Shown here: positions 17,260 through 27,151 of the stretch, in pieces | Layout of the letters: the number at the start of each line of letters is the position of its first letter | Numbering within the stretch: position 1 is the stretch's first letter | Assembly: GCA_002307295.1 (NCBI GenBank) | Contig: DBTY01000038.1 | Span: forward strand, 62,001-126,000 | Reading direction: 5' to 3' | From: Ignavibacteriales bacterium UBA1304 | GTDB taxonomy: Bacteria > Bacteroidota > Ignavibacteria > Ignavibacteriales > Ignavibacteriaceae | Length of the DNA stretch: 64,000 bases | Translations under genes and position numbers: made by a program | Notes under the pieces: generated by a model | Told to the model about the DNA's origin: nothing | Database searches by the model: none | Seen by the model: the letters and a program-made list of their open reading frames with translations, nothing else

Positions 17260-18368
17260 TGTTATACTATCTTTTAGAATACATAAACAAAGTTTTTAAT
17301 CCGCCTGGATTTGATATCTTTAAGTTTTTAACTTTTAGATCGGCTTTGGCGGCTATCACAGGATTATGCCTTTCAATATTTTTTAGTCCTAAAGTTATAA
17401 GGATTTTACAAAAACATCAGATTGGCGAAGCGAAGAAAATTGACGGACCAAAATTTCACTGGTCTAAAACTGGAACGCCTACAATGGGTGGAATAATAAT
17501 TATTCTCTCTGTTGTAATTCCGGTGCTCTTATGGAGCGATATTACTTCTATTTACGTTATACTAATTTTAGCCGGAACAATCTGGCTTAGTTTAGTCGGC
17601 TTTTTAGACGATTATCTTAAAGTAATTAAAAAACTGCCAAACGGATTAATTGCGCGTTATAAATTACTTGGGCAGGTGTTAATAGGAGCGGCTGTTGGAG
17701 CGGTTGTTTATTATGCTCCTCAGTTTCATGGAGTTCACACGTTAACTACAATTCCGTTTTTAAAAAATGTGAACTTGGATTTTTCTTATTTATATATTCC
17801 TGCTGTTATATTTATTATTACTGCAACCTCTAACGCTGTGAATCTTACAGACGGACTTGACGGGCTTGCAATAGGCGTAACTGCAATTGTTATGATAGCT
17901 TTGGCTATTATGTGCTATGTAAGCGGCAACGCAATTTATGCAAGATATCTTAATATTTTATTTCTTCCGGGTTCGGGAGAATTAACAGTGTTTATAGCGG
18001 CTCTTATTGGAGCCTCGCTCGGCTTCCTGTGGTACAACTGTTACCCGGCGCAGGTTTTTATGGGCGATACCGGATCGCTTGCAATCGGCGGAGCTTTTGG
18101 CATTCTGTCGGTTCTAATTAAAAAAGAATTATTAATCCCTATTCTTGGCGGCGTTTTCTTTATGGAAACTATCTCTGTTATTATTCAGAGAGTTTATTTT
18201 AAGTATACAAAAAAGAAATACGGCGAAGGTAGAAGGGTATTTAAAATGGCTCCCATCCATCATCATTTTGAAATGCTTGGGTGGCCTGAACCAAAAATTG
18301 TAATAAGATTTTATATTATAGCTATCATACTTGCTATTATTAGTCTTACTTCATTTAAGATCAGATAA
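17259..18368 (+). CDS. mraY: Phospho-MurNAc-pentapeptide transferase
   Basis: The 369-residue protein with about 10 membrane segments moves phospho-MurNAc-pentapeptide from UDP to undecaprenyl phosphate at the inner membrane, giving lipid I. Family motifs are TPTMGGI, a first Asp region GFLDDYLKVIKK, NLTDGLDGLAIG, and FMGDTGSLAIGG, with APIHHHFE near the end. These contain the Mg-binding Asp residues and the His-rich loop. It uses the carrier made by uppS at 27595-28371. murD follows after 2 nt. Confidence 0.98.
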   Translation: MLYYLLEYINKVFNPPGFDIFKFLTFRSALAAITGLCLSIFFSPKVIRILQKHQIGEAKKIDGPKFHWSKTGTPTMGGIIIILSVVIPVLLWSDITSIYVILILAGTIWLSLVGFLDDYLKVIKKLPNGLIARYKLLGQVLIGAAVGAVVYYAPQFHGVHTLTTIPFLKNVNLDFSYLYIPAVIFIITATSNAVNLTDGLDGLAIGVTAIVMIALAIMCYVSGNAIYARYLNILFLPGSGELTVFIAALIGASLGFLWYNCYPAQVFMGDTGSLAIGGAFGILSVLIKKELLIPILGGVFFMETISVIIQRVYFKYTKKKYGEGRRVFKMAPIHHHFEMLGWPEPKIVIRFYIIAIILAIISLTSFKIR

Positions 18369-18370
18369 AA

Positions 18371-19717
18371 ATGGATTTACTTAATAAAAAAATAACAGTA
18401 TTGGGCGGACTTCTAAGCGGCGTAGCTTCGGCTAAGCTAATTAAAAAGCTTGGAGGAATTCCGTTCGTTAGCGATTCCGGAAGCAGCGAAAAGCTTTTTG
18501 AATTTGTTAAACAGCTTGAAGTTGAAGGAATTGAATTTGAAACCGGCAAACACTCCAATAGAGTTTTTGACTGCGAATTTATTATCGTAAGTCCCGGAGT
18601 GCCTTCTAACAGCGACGTTATTTTGCAGGCTATTGAAAAAAATATTAAAATAATTACCGAAGTTGAATTCGCTACCCGTTTCTGCAAAGGGACTATTATC
18701 TCTATTACTGGAGCTAACGGTAAAACTACTACTACTACTCTTACCGGACATGTTTTCAACCATTGCGGATTAAAGACTTATTTAGCTGGCAATATTGGAG
18801 AACCTTTGGCGGATATGGTTCTTGACGTTAAAGAAAATGAATTTGTTGCCTTAGAAACTTCAAGTTTTCAGTTAGACTATATCGACGAGTTTAAACCAAA
18901 AATTTCGGCTATACTAAATATTACTCCGGATCATCTTAACCGGTATGAATATAAGTTTGAAAACTATATTAAAGCAAAATATAAAATATTTCAAAATCAG
19001 GACGCGGGCGATTTTACTATTCTGAACGCAGATAACGAACCGACTGCAAGAAAAGACCTGAACATAAAATCGAAAGTAATATATTTTTCTCTTGATAAGG
19101 ATATGCCGAATGGAGTTTCGCTTTCTAACGGAGAAATATTCTATAAAGAAAACGGCGAAGTTAAATTTTCGTGCGCAGTAGCAGACTTAAGTCTGCGCGG
19201 CGAACATAACATTGCAAACTGTATGGCGGTAATCGCTTTCGCTAAAATCTGCGGCGCAGATAATCAAAAAATTATTGAAGCGTTAGGCTCGTTCAAAGGC
19301 GTTGAGCACAGATTAGAATTTGTAAGAGAGATTGAAGGCGTAAAATATATTAACGACTCCAAAGCTACAAATGTAGATTCAGTTTGGTATGCATTAAGAA
19401 CTTTTGACGAACCTATATTTTTAATTCTTGGCGGTTTGGATAAAGGAAACGATTATAACCAGATTAAAGACCTTGTTTTAAGTAAGGCAAAAAAAGTTTA
19501 TGCAATTGGCAAGTCAGCCGATAAGGTGTTTGACTTTTTCCATAGCGATGTAAAAGTAGAAATAAAAAAAACGCTTGAAGAATGCGTCGTATCTGCAAAC
19601 AGCGAAGCAAGGGAAGGAGACGTAGTTCTGCTTTCGCCTGCATGCGCAAGTTTTGATATGTTTAACGGATATGAAGACAGAGGCCGCGTATTCAAAGAGG
19701 CTGTAAGTAAACTGTAA
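18371..19717 (+). CDS. murD: UDP-MurNAc-L-alanine:D-glutamate ligase
   Basis: The 448-residue ligase has an N-terminal Rossmann-like domain (VLGGLLSGVASAKLI), the ATP loop TGANGKTTT at 113-121, ETSSFQLD, and a C-terminal domain with YINDSKATNVDSVWYAL and LSPACASFDMF. The last two are diagnostic for MurD. It adds D-Glu to UDP-MurNAc-L-Ala in the cytoplasm. The N-terminal glycine loop reads GGLLSG rather than the more common G-G-x-S-G form, a mild difference. It overlaps ftsW at the stop. Confidence 0.96.
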   Translation: MDLLNKKITVLGGLLSGVASAKLIKKLGGIPFVSDSGSSEKLFEFVKQLEVEGIEFETGKHSNRVFDCEFIIVSPGVPSNSDVILQAIEKNIKIITEVEFATRFCKGTIISITGANGKTTTTTLTGHVFNHCGLKTYLAGNIGEPLADMVLDVKENEFVALETSSFQLDYIDEFKPKISAILNITPDHLNRYEYKFENYIKAKYKIFQNQDAGDFTILNADNEPTARKDLNIKSKVIYFSLDKDMPNGVSLSNGEIFYKENGEVKFSCAVADLSLRGEHNIANCMAVIAFAKICGADNQKIIEALGSFKGVEHRLEFVREIEGVKYINDSKATNVDSVWYALRTFDEPIFLILGGLDKGNDYNQIKDLVLSKAKKVYAIGKSADKVFDFFHSDVKVEIKKTLEECVVSANSEAREGDVVLLSPACASFDMFNGYEDRGRVFKEAVSKL

Positions 19718-20838
19718 TGAAAAAGTATTCAATTATCATATTAATCTCTTCATTGGCTTTATTAGCTTTAGGGCTTATTATGGTATTAAGCGCAAGCAGC
19801 GCATACAGTTATTCAAAATTCGATAATATTTTTCATCTGTTTAATTCTCATTTGCTTAAGGCTCTTTTAGGGCTGTTCTCGCTGATAGTTTTTTCAATTA
19901 TTCCTTACCAGAAGCTGAAAGACTATAGCAAGTGGGCAATGATAATTATGGCTGGATTATTGGTTGTAACTTTGTTTGTGTCGCACCCTATGAAGGGAGC
20001 GGGAAGATGGTTAAACCTTGGCTTCTTTTCTTTTCAACCGTCGGATGCGGCAAAAATTGTATTGTTTGTGCATTTAGCTGCGCTGATAGAAAGAAAAGGC
20101 GAAGATATTAAAGACCTACAAAAAGGATATTTAACGGCCTTTTTTTGGATACTGCTTATTTCGGGTTTAATTTTAATTCAGCCAAATATAAGTAATGGAA
20201 CGTTATTGATACTTATGGGTTTATCTATATTATACGTTGGCGGAGCGCAATTAAAACATATACTTTCATCGGTAGTTTTCTGTTTGTTTGCAGGCGGCGC
20301 CGTTGCAATGCTTTTCCCTCACTCGCGCAGTAGAATATTAGGTTTTACTAATAGTTTACAGAATGGAGGCGATATTAACATTCAGGTTAAGCAGGCTCTT
20401 TATGGTTTTGGAAGCGGCGGGCTATTCGGAATGGGTTTTGGCAACAGCAGACAAAGCGATCTGTTTTTACCTGAGTCGTATGGCGATTTTATTTTTTCTA
20501 TCCTTGGCGAAGAAGTCGGTTTTGTAGGCGCAGTGATTGTGCTTTTGGTGTATTTAACAATTTTTATTTCAGGTATAATTATAGCAAAAAATACAAAAGA
20601 CAAATACGGACAGCTATTAGCTTTTGCAATTTCGTTTTCTATAGTTATTTACGCTTTTGTAAATGTTGCGGTTACAACCGGGTTGTTCCCAACTACAGGG
20701 CTTCCGCTGCCGTTTATCAGTTATGGCGGAACGTCTATAGCCTTTGTTTGTATGGCTGTTGGAATATTAATTAACATCGGTTTATCGAACGCTAAATTAA
20801 ATTCTGAAGCTGCAAAAATGAAAGTGAAAACAGCATGA
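19717..20838 (+). CDS. ftsW: Septal peptidoglycan glycosyltransferase FtsW (SEDS family)
   Basis: The 373-residue SEDS protein has about 10 membrane segments. The early segment GLIMVLSASSAYSY, the KGAGRWLNLGFFSFQPSDAAK region and PFISYGGTSIAF near the C-terminus are standard SEDS motifs. FtsW polymerises lipid II at the division site and pairs with FtsI, which is encoded five genes upstream. The start overlaps the murD stop, and the end overlaps murG by 4 nt. Confidence 0.97.
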   Translation: MKKYSIIILISSLALLALGLIMVLSASSAYSYSKFDNIFHLFNSHLLKALLGLFSLIVFSIIPYQKLKDYSKWAMIIMAGLLVVTLFVSHPMKGAGRWLNLGFFSFQPSDAAKIVLFVHLAALIERKGEDIKDLQKGYLTAFFWILLISGLILIQPNISNGTLLILMGLSILYVGGAQLKHILSSVVFCLFAGGAVAMLFPHSRSRILGFTNSLQNGGDINIQVKQALYGFGSGGLFGMGFGNSRQSDLFLPESYGDFIFSILGEEVGFVGAVIVLLVYLTIFISGIIIAKNTKDKYGQLLAFAISFSIVIYAFVNVAVTTGLFPTTGLPLPFISYGGTSIAFVCMAVGILINIGLSNAKLNSEAAKMKVKTA

Positions 20839-21938
20839 GTAAAAACATGAATAAATATCGCTTTTTATTTGCAGGCGGCGGAACAGGCGGTCATCTATTT
20901 CCGGCAATTGCAGTCGCTGATAAAATAAAACAGCTAAAACCGGAAGCTGAAATATTGTTTGTAGGGACAAAAGGTAAAATTGAGGCTACCGTGGTTCCGG
21001 CTCTTGGATATGATTTTAAACCAATTTGGATATCAGGATTTTCGAGAAAAAGCATAAAAGATAATTTATTGCTGCCATTACGCGTGATAGTGTCGCTAAT
21101 TCAGTCCGTTTTAATTTCAATGAAATTTAAACCGCGCGTAGCGATTGGTTCAGGCGGTTATGTTTCAGGTCCAGCTATTTGGGGCGCGTCAGTAATGGGC
21201 GCAAAAATATTATTGATTGAACAGAATAGTTATCCTGGCGTAACTACAAAAATTCTTGAAAGATACGCCGCTGAAATTTATCTCGGTTTTGCCGACGCAG
21301 AAAAATATCTGCGCGATAAAAGCAAATTGAAAGTTACCGGCAATCCGGTAAGAGAAAGTTTAAAAGTTATTGAGAAAAGTGAAGCGCTTAAAAAGTTTGG
21401 TCTTTCGGCAGATAAAAAAACTGTCATTATACTTGGCGGAAGCCTTGGCGCTATGATGGTAAACAAAGTAATTGCCGGAAAATTAAATTATTTTAAGTCG
21501 TTGGGACTTCAGGTCATCTGGCAAACTGGAAAAATTTATTATGACCGCTACAAAGATCTTAAAGAAGAAGGCGTTTGGATAGGCGCATTTATTGACGGTA
21601 TGGATAATGCTTATTCGGCATGCGACTTTGTTATTGCGCGCGCAGGAGCTACTACTATTGCAGAGCTAACGGCGCTTGGCATAGCTTCCATATTGATTCC
21701 GTCTCCGAATGTTGCGGAAAATCATCAATACTATAACGCTAAGTCTTTGGTCGATAAAAATGCGGCTGTTTTGTTAGAAGAAAAAAATATAGAAAAAGAA
21801 TTTGATCAGGCCGTCAGCTCTTTACTTGTAGAACCGGGCAACTTGGAAACAATCCGGAGCTCCTGTAAAGAATTAGGCAAAGTAAACGCAGCTGAAATAA
21901 TTGCGAAAAATGCTATCAAATTTGCGGAAGAACTATAA
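20835..21938 (+). CDS. murG: UDP-GlcNAc:lipid I N-acetylglucosaminyltransferase
   Basis: The 367-residue GT28 glycosyltransferase has GGGTGGH at residues 14-20, a second glycine region ILGGSLGAMMVNK, and ARAGATTIAELTALG with PSPNVAENHQYYNA in the donor site. It converts lipid I to lipid II at the inner face of the membrane. Two starts are possible: ATG at 20835 (ATGA overlap with ftsW) or ATG at 20847. The first fits the operon overlap. The stop overlaps the next small membrane-protein gene. Confidence 0.97.
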   Translation: MSKNMNKYRFLFAGGGTGGHLFPAIAVADKIKQLKPEAEILFVGTKGKIEATVVPALGYDFKPIWISGFSRKSIKDNLLLPLRVIVSLIQSVLISMKFKPRVAIGSGGYVSGPAIWGASVMGAKILLIEQNSYPGVTTKILERYAAEIYLGFADAEKYLRDKSKLKVTGNPVRESLKVIEKSEALKKFGLSADKKTVIILGGSLGAMMVNKVIAGKLNYFKSLGLQVIWQTGKIYYDRYKDLKEEGVWIGAFIDGMDNAYSACDFVIARAGATTIAELTALGIASILIPSPNVAENHQYYNAKSLVDKNAAVLLEEKNIEKEFDQAVSSLLVEPGNLETIRSSCKELGKVNAAEIIAKNAIKFAEEL

Positions 21939-22417
21939 TGGAAAACAAATCCGAAAACAAAGAAGTATTTAAATATAATATGTCGTTGTATTATCAATCG
22001 GCAATAATATATTTTTTAGTATTTGTGTTGTATGTCGCCGTGCGCGGTCAGTTAAGCGGAGGATATTTCAAATTAGTTTTCGATTCAATAATATATTTCT
22101 TTATCCTGATATTGATTGTCGCGTTCGTTAGTATTTTTTATAACCTGTATTTGAATAAAAAACTGATAATTGACGACAAAACAATTTCTTTTGAAGATAG
22201 AAGCAGAACCAGAAATTATGAAATTGACGACATCGTTTTTATGCGTATAACTAAAGAGCGCCAGTATTTTAACAATAGCGCTTTTAAGCTTGTAAGAATT
22301 AAATTTAAACGGCGTAGAGGATTGTTAATAATCAGACCCTGCGATTATGAAAACGAAAAAGAATTGGCAAGTAAATTATTGTCATTAAAAGAGAAAATAG
22401 AGAATAAAAATGTTTAA
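21938..22417 (+). CDS. PH-like membrane protein of unknown function inside the dcw cluster
   Basis: The 159-residue protein has two membrane segments (about residues 18-36 and 46-68) followed by a basic soluble part of about 90 residues. The pattern KLIIDDKTISFEDRSRTR, then IDDIVFMRI, then LVRIKFKRRRGLLIIRP suggests a bacterial PH-like (bPH2/YdbT-type) beta fold. I cannot tie it to a named family. It starts at the murG stop and overlaps murC by 8 nt, so it is fully embedded in the operon and probably co-translated. murG and murC are usually adjacent in related clusters. A role in envelope synthesis or divisome control is inferred from position only. Confidence 0.72.
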   Translation: MENKSENKEVFKYNMSLYYQSAIIYFLVFVLYVAVRGQLSGGYFKLVFDSIIYFFILILIVAFVSIFYNLYLNKKLIIDDKTISFEDRSRTRNYEIDDIVFMRITKERQYFNNSAFKLVRIKFKRRRGLLIIRPCDYENEKELASKLLSLKEKIENKNV

Positions 22418-23792
22418 GAATATTAAAAAAGTACATTTCGTCGGCATAGGCGGCATTGGCATGAGCGGCATAGCGGAAATACTGCTTAATCAAGGCTTTG
22501 AAGTTTCCGGCTCAGATAAAGCTTTATCCGACGTAACAAAAAGATTAAGAGATTTAGGCGTCACAATTTACGAAGGGCATTCAGCCTCTAACTTAAAAGA
22601 CGCGGACGTGCTTGTTTATTCTTCCGCAGTGCATCTTGATAATCCTGAAGTTGAAGCCGCAATTGAAAGAAAAATTCCGGTAATTAAACGCGCCGAAATG
22701 CTTGCGGAATGCATGCGCATGAAATACGGCATTGGCATTGCAGGCACGCATGGTAAAACCACTACCACTTCTATGGTAGGGCTGACTTTAACCGAAGGCG
22801 GCATAGATCCTACAATAATCGTAGGCGGCAAACTAAGCGGTCTTGGCGGCACTAACGCGCGTCTTGGCAACGGCGAGTTTATTGTTGTTGAAGCGGACGA
22901 GTTTGACAGAACTTTTTTAAAGCTTACTCCGACTATTGCGGCAATTACAACGTTGGAAAGCGAACATTTAGACACATATAAAGATTTAGACGATATTAAG
23001 GCCGCATTTATTGAGTTCGCAAATAAGGTTCCGTTCTTTGGATTTGTAGTAATGTGTTTAGACGAACCTGCTTTGCAGGATATTATGCCGAGCATTAATA
23101 AAAAAGTTATTACTTACGGGCTGACGACTCAGGCCGATATGAGAGCTGTTGATATTAAACATACTGAGTTCTCAAGCGCGTTCCATGTTAAATATCTTGG
23201 CGAAGAACTTGGCGAAATTAAATTAAGAATTCCAGGCTTACATAACGTTAAAAATTCTCTTGTAGCTATTGTTATAGCAAAAGAGCTTGGTATAAAATTC
23301 AGCGTAATTAAAAAAGCCCTGGAATCGTTTAACGGCGTTTATAGAAGATTTGAAACCAAATATAATACCGATGATATTTTAGTGGTTGACGATTATGCTC
23401 ATCATCCAACTGAAACCACGGCTTCGCTTGCTGGAATAAGAGCAGGCTGGGATAGAAGACTTGTAGCTGTTTTTCAGCCTCATTTGTTTTCGCGAACAAG
23501 AGATTTCTATCAGGAGTTTGGCAGATCGTTTTTAAACTCTGATGTTTTTATCTGCACCGATATCTATGCCGCGCGCGAAGATCCTATTGAAGGAGTTACA
23601 GGCGAGTTGATTGCAAATGCAGCAAAGAAATTTGGGCATAAAAATGTTATTTACGTTAAAGATAAAAACGATATCCCAAAAGTTTTAATGGATATAAAAA
23701 AGAAGAACGATATAGTAATTACAATGGGCGCCGGAGACATTTGGAAGTACGGCGAAAAATTTATTCAATTGCTGAAAAGCGAGGGAAAATAA
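22410..23792 (+). CDS. murC: UDP-MurNAc:L-alanine ligase
   Basis: The 460-residue protein has GIGGIGMSG at 12-20 (UDP-MurNAc binding), GTHGKTTTT at 112-120 (ATP loop), VVEADEFDRTFL, and a C-terminal domain with VVDDYAHHPTE and FQPHLFSRT. These are MurC signatures. It attaches the first amino acid, L-Ala, to UDP-MurNAc in the cytoplasm. It overlaps the preceding PH-like gene by 8 nt, and the ftsQ frame begins at the base after its stop. murB and ddl, which often lie between murC and ftsQ in other phyla, are absent here. Confidence 0.97.
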   Translation: MFKNIKKVHFVGIGGIGMSGIAEILLNQGFEVSGSDKALSDVTKRLRDLGVTIYEGHSASNLKDADVLVYSSAVHLDNPEVEAAIERKIPVIKRAEMLAECMRMKYGIGIAGTHGKTTTTSMVGLTLTEGGIDPTIIVGGKLSGLGGTNARLGNGEFIVVEADEFDRTFLKLTPTIAAITTLESEHLDTYKDLDDIKAAFIEFANKVPFFGFVVMCLDEPALQDIMPSINKKVITYGLTTQADMRAVDIKHTEFSSAFHVKYLGEELGEIKLRIPGLHNVKNSLVAIVIAKELGIKFSVIKKALESFNGVYRRFETKYNTDDILVVDDYAHHPTETTASLAGIRAGWDRRLVAVFQPHLFSRTRDFYQEFGRSFLNSDVFICTDIYAAREDPIEGVTGELIANAAKKFGHKNVIYVKDKNDIPKVLMDIKKKNDIVITMGAGDIWKYGEKFIQLLKSEGK

Positions 23793-24539
23793 TTGAAACT
23801 AATGTCTAAAATATTAAGCCTTGCGCTGATGTTAGCATTGGTTATCGGTCTTACGTTCCTAACGTTTTTTGGCAATAAAGAAAAGCGTAAAGAAGTAATA
23901 AGCTCGGTTTCGATTAAGAACTTTTATATGTTGTCGGAATCCGATTATTTAAAATTTGCTAAACTTGATCCGTCTTCTTCAATGGCTAATTTAACTTTGC
24001 CAATTATAAAAGACAGAATAGAAAAGCACCCTTATGTTCTTCGTTCTGAAGTTGAACTGACGGCTGGCAATAAAGTAAATATTATTGTTTACGAAAAGAA
24101 AATAAACGCAATTGTACAGAAAGGCGCCGAAACATATTTTATAACAAATAAATATGAAGCCCTTCCTATTTTTGCAAATACAAACTTGATGAACGTTCCG
24201 CTGATTACGTTTCCGAAAGGAGCTGAAAATATAAAAGCTCTATGTAAATATAACGACGACAGCATGAAAGAAGCTTTTAGAATTATTGACGGAATTAAAA
24301 ATATAGATTACGATTTGTATAAAGGACTTGAACAGATAAATTTAAGGAACGGCGCAGATATTGTTTTGAGCTTTAATTGTTTCAATGCTCCGGTAATTTT
24401 TGGAAGAGGCGACGATGCCAGAAAAGTCGTATATTTAGAGTCTCTTTTTAAGAATTATAATAATCAGCAGTTAGATAGTATTAATTATATCGATTTGAGA
24501 TATTCAAAGCTCATTTATGTAGGTAAGATGAATGGATAG
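23793..24539 (+). CDS. ftsQ: Cell division protein FtsQ/DivIB
   Basis: The 248-residue bitopic protein has a short cytoplasmic end, one membrane segment (about residues 6-24), and a POTRA-like domain with RIEKHPYVLRSEVEL, followed by the FtsQ beta domain ending in YIDLRYSKLIYVGK. The start is TTG at 23793 directly after the murC stop; an ATG three codons on (23802) is an alternative. FtsQ recruits FtsL and FtsB to the divisome. The similarity is modest, as usual for this family, but the position before ftsA is decisive. Confidence 0.9.
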   Translation: MKLMSKILSLALMLALVIGLTFLTFFGNKEKRKEVISSVSIKNFYMLSESDYLKFAKLDPSSSMANLTLPIIKDRIEKHPYVLRSEVELTAGNKVNIIVYEKKINAIVQKGAETYFITNKYEALPIFANTNLMNVPLITFPKGAENIKALCKYNDDSMKEAFRIIDGIKNIDYDLYKGLEQINLRNGADIVLSFNCFNAPVIFGRGDDARKVVYLESLFKNYNNQQLDSINYIDLRYSKLIYVGKMNG

Positions 24540-25815
24540 GAATAATATAACAATGAAAAAAAATATCGTTACCGGTTTAGACCTTGGAACGACAAAAGTT
24601 TGCGCTGTGATAGCCGAGATATCAGAAAATGATTCGATAAATATTCTTGGTTTCGGAATAGCGCCTTCTGAAGGGATGAACAAAGGTTTAGTTTCTAATA
24701 TCGGTAAGACGGCCGAAGCTATTAAGGAAGCTGTTAAAATTGCTTCCAACAGAGCGGGGCTTGAAGTTACGACCCTGAACGTTGGAGTAGCGGGCGAACA
24801 CATTACAAGCATCCGTCACCGGAATTATGTGACGATAAATAATGAAGAAAATGAAATTACTAAAGCCGATCTTGATCGTTTGGAAGCCGATGTAAGAACA
24901 ATAAGAATTCCTTCCGATAAACAAATTTTACATATAATCCCGGAAGAATTTACAATCGATTTTCAGGGCGGGATAGAAAACCCTATTGGGATGTCCGGCT
25001 CAAGGCTTGAAGCTACAAATCATATAGTATTGGCTTCTATTCCGGCTATATCAAATATTAAAAAATCAGTTGAAAGAGCAGGCTTCCACGTTAACGATTA
25101 TATTTTGCAGCCTTTAGCCTCAAGCTCTTCAGTGCTGGAAGAAAGCGAAAAAGATCTTGGCGTTGCGCTTATAGATATAGGCGGCGGCACTACGGATATT
25201 GCAATATTCCATAATAAATCTATTAAGCACTCAAAGGTTATTGGAATAGCCGGCAACCAGGTGACAAATGATGTTCGCGAATCGCTTGGCATTGTAACGG
25301 ACGAAGCGGAAAAATTAAAAAAAGATTACGGTTATGCAACCGAAAACTCAATTATAAAAGATGAAGATATTTTAATCCGCGGCGTAGGCGCGCGCGGTAA
25401 TTCAAAAATTCCTGTAAGCCTTTTAACTCAGATAATAAGTCTTAGGATGAGGGAATTATTTTCTTTAATTGATAACGATATTAGAAATTCCGGTTACAAA
25501 AATAAAATAAAAGCCGGAATAGTTTTAACAGGCGGCGGATCGCTGCTTAAAGGCTGCATTGAATTAGCCGAAGAAGTTTTTGGACTCCCTGCAAGGATAG
25601 GAGTTCCGCAGGATTTAGGCTCTGGCTTATCAAATGAAATTGAAAGCCCTGAATTTGCGACGGTAGCCGGATTGATAAGAGGCATACCGGGCGAAAAATC
25701 AAGCGAGTTTATTCCGGAAGTCGTAAAGACGAAAAAACAGAAAGAAAAAAATACAACTAATAATAAGATGACAGACATCTTTACGAAAATAAAAGTTTTT
25801 TTTGACGAATTATAA
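24532..25815 (+). CDS. ftsA: Cell division protein FtsA
   Basis: The 427-residue actin-like ATPase has the phosphate-1 motif GLDLGTTKVCAVIAE, the SHS2 (1C) domain around GMNKGLVSNIGKTAEAI, phosphate-2 ALIDIGGGTTDIAIF, and an adenosine motif around VLTGGGSLLKG. The C-terminal ~45 residues are Lys-rich and probably contain the membrane-binding amphipathic helix (TDIFTKIKVFFDEL). FtsA tethers FtsZ to the membrane. The ATG at 24532 overlaps ftsQ, and an ATG at 24553 preceded by AGGA is an equally good start. Confidence 0.96.
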   Translation: MDRNNITMKKNIVTGLDLGTTKVCAVIAEISENDSINILGFGIAPSEGMNKGLVSNIGKTAEAIKEAVKIASNRAGLEVTTLNVGVAGEHITSIRHRNYVTINNEENEITKADLDRLEADVRTIRIPSDKQILHIIPEEFTIDFQGGIENPIGMSGSRLEATNHIVLASIPAISNIKKSVERAGFHVNDYILQPLASSSSVLEESEKDLGVALIDIGGGTTDIAIFHNKSIKHSKVIGIAGNQVTNDVRESLGIVTDEAEKLKKDYGYATENSIIKDEDILIRGVGARGNSKIPVSLLTQIISLRMRELFSLIDNDIRNSGYKNKIKAGIVLTGGGSLLKGCIELAEEVFGLPARIGVPQDLGSGLSNEIESPEFATVAGLIRGIPGEKSSEFIPEVVKTKKQKEKNTTNNKMTDIFTKIKVFFDEL

Positions 25816-25839
25816 TACTATTTATTTAGGAGGTAACAT

Positions 25840-27135
25840 ATGGCTGAAGCTAACGCTAATTCAGCGAGATTTGCGACAATTGACAGAGCTAAACCGATGA
25901 CGGCAGTCTTAAAGGTCGTTGGCGTAGGCGGAGGAGGTTGCAACGCCATCGAGAGTATGATCAGACGAGGGTTGACAGGCGTAGAATATGTGGCCGTAAA
26001 TACTGACGCGCAAGCATTGGCAAGCAGCAGCGCCAACCAAAAAGTACATATTGGGACAGCCATAACAAGAGGTCTTGGCGCAGGAGCGGATCCTGGCGTT
26101 GGTAAAAAAGCCGTTGAAGAAGATAGAGAAAAAATGGCTGAAACTCTTGCAGGCAGCGATATGGTTTTTATTACCGCAGGAATGGGCGGCGGAACAGGCA
26201 CTGGAGCGGCTCCTGTTATCGCTTCAATTGCAAAAAGCATTGGGGCTCTTGTTGTTGGTATTGTAACTAAGCCTTTCAGCTGGGAAGGTAAAAAAAGAAT
26301 GCTTAATGCCGAAAAAGGAATCTTAGAATTAAAACAATATGTAGATAGCTTAATTGTTATTCCTAACAACAGGCTTTTAAGCATTATTGATAAAGGCGTT
26401 TCAGCTTTTACGTCATTTGACAAACCGAATGAAGTTTTATATGAAGCTACGCGCGGAATAGCAGATATTATTACTGTTGAAGGCGTAATTAATGTGGATT
26501 TTGCCGATGTCCGTTCTGTAATGAATGAAAGCGGAGACGCTTTGATGGGCTGCGGCGTTGCCAGCGGAGAAAACAGAGCTATTGAAGCTGCACAAAAAGC
26601 TATTTCCAGTCCTTTACTTGAAGGCGTTAACATAAAAGGCGCAAAGAGCGTACTTTTGAATGTTACCGGATCAAGCAACATTACTATGGAAGAAATTAAC
26701 GAAGGCAATAACGTAATTTATCAGGCAGCTGGCGAAGAAGCTAATATAATATTTGGATTAGTAAAAAGAGAGGAATTGAATGATTATATCTCTTATACTG
26801 TTATAGCAACTGGTTTTGATACGGGCACTGTTAAAGGATATGGCAAAAAAGGCGCTCAGATGGCTTCTTCTGAACCGATCTTTACCAGAAAAGGATTTGT
26901 TTTTGGCAACGGCGAAGAAATTGAACAGGATGACTTGCAGGTGCCTACGTTTATTCGCGTAAACGGAGCTAAATCTAATATGCAGAATGAAACAAATGAA
27001 AACCCTCAAGGCGGTTTCAGCATAGATCCTTATATCGATTCGGCTAAAGACCGCGTAAAAAAACAAAATGACGACGTCAACTCAAAAGATGATGAAGACG
27101 AAAGCTCATCATTCTTGAGAATGATTATGGATTAA
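25840..27135 (+). CDS. ftsZ: Cell division GTPase FtsZ
   Basis: The 431-residue tubulin homologue has VGVGGGGCNAIE, the GTP loop GMGGGTGTGAAP, NNRLL and the VDFADVRSVM region. A variable linker of about 70 residues ends in the conserved C-terminal peptide SSSFLRMIMD, which recruits FtsA. A strong AGGAGG Shine-Dalgarno precedes the ATG, consistent with the higher amount of FtsZ required. FtsZ forms the cytokinetic ring. It is the last gene of the dcw cluster and is followed by a terminator. Confidence 0.98.
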   Translation: MAEANANSARFATIDRAKPMTAVLKVVGVGGGGCNAIESMIRRGLTGVEYVAVNTDAQALASSSANQKVHIGTAITRGLGAGADPGVGKKAVEEDREKMAETLAGSDMVFITAGMGGGTGTGAAPVIASIAKSIGALVVGIVTKPFSWEGKKRMLNAEKGILELKQYVDSLIVIPNNRLLSIIDKGVSAFTSFDKPNEVLYEATRGIADIITVEGVINVDFADVRSVMNESGDALMGCGVASGENRAIEAAQKAISSPLLEGVNIKGAKSVLLNVTGSSNITMEEINEGNNVIYQAAGEEANIIFGLVKREELNDYISYTVIATGFDTGTVKGYGKKGAQMASSEPIFTRKGFVFGNGEEIEQDDLQVPTFIRVNGAKSNMQNETNENPQGGFSIDPYIDSAKDRVKKQNDDVNSKDDEDESSSFLRMIMD

Positions 27136-27151
27136 TGAAAAACAGATAGAA

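Noticed and set aside
25818..26708. A 296-codon open frame on the minus strand opposite ftsZ.
   Set aside because: It is fully antisense to the conserved ftsZ coding sequence, its translation is low-complexity Ser/Pro/Ala, and it shows no domain.
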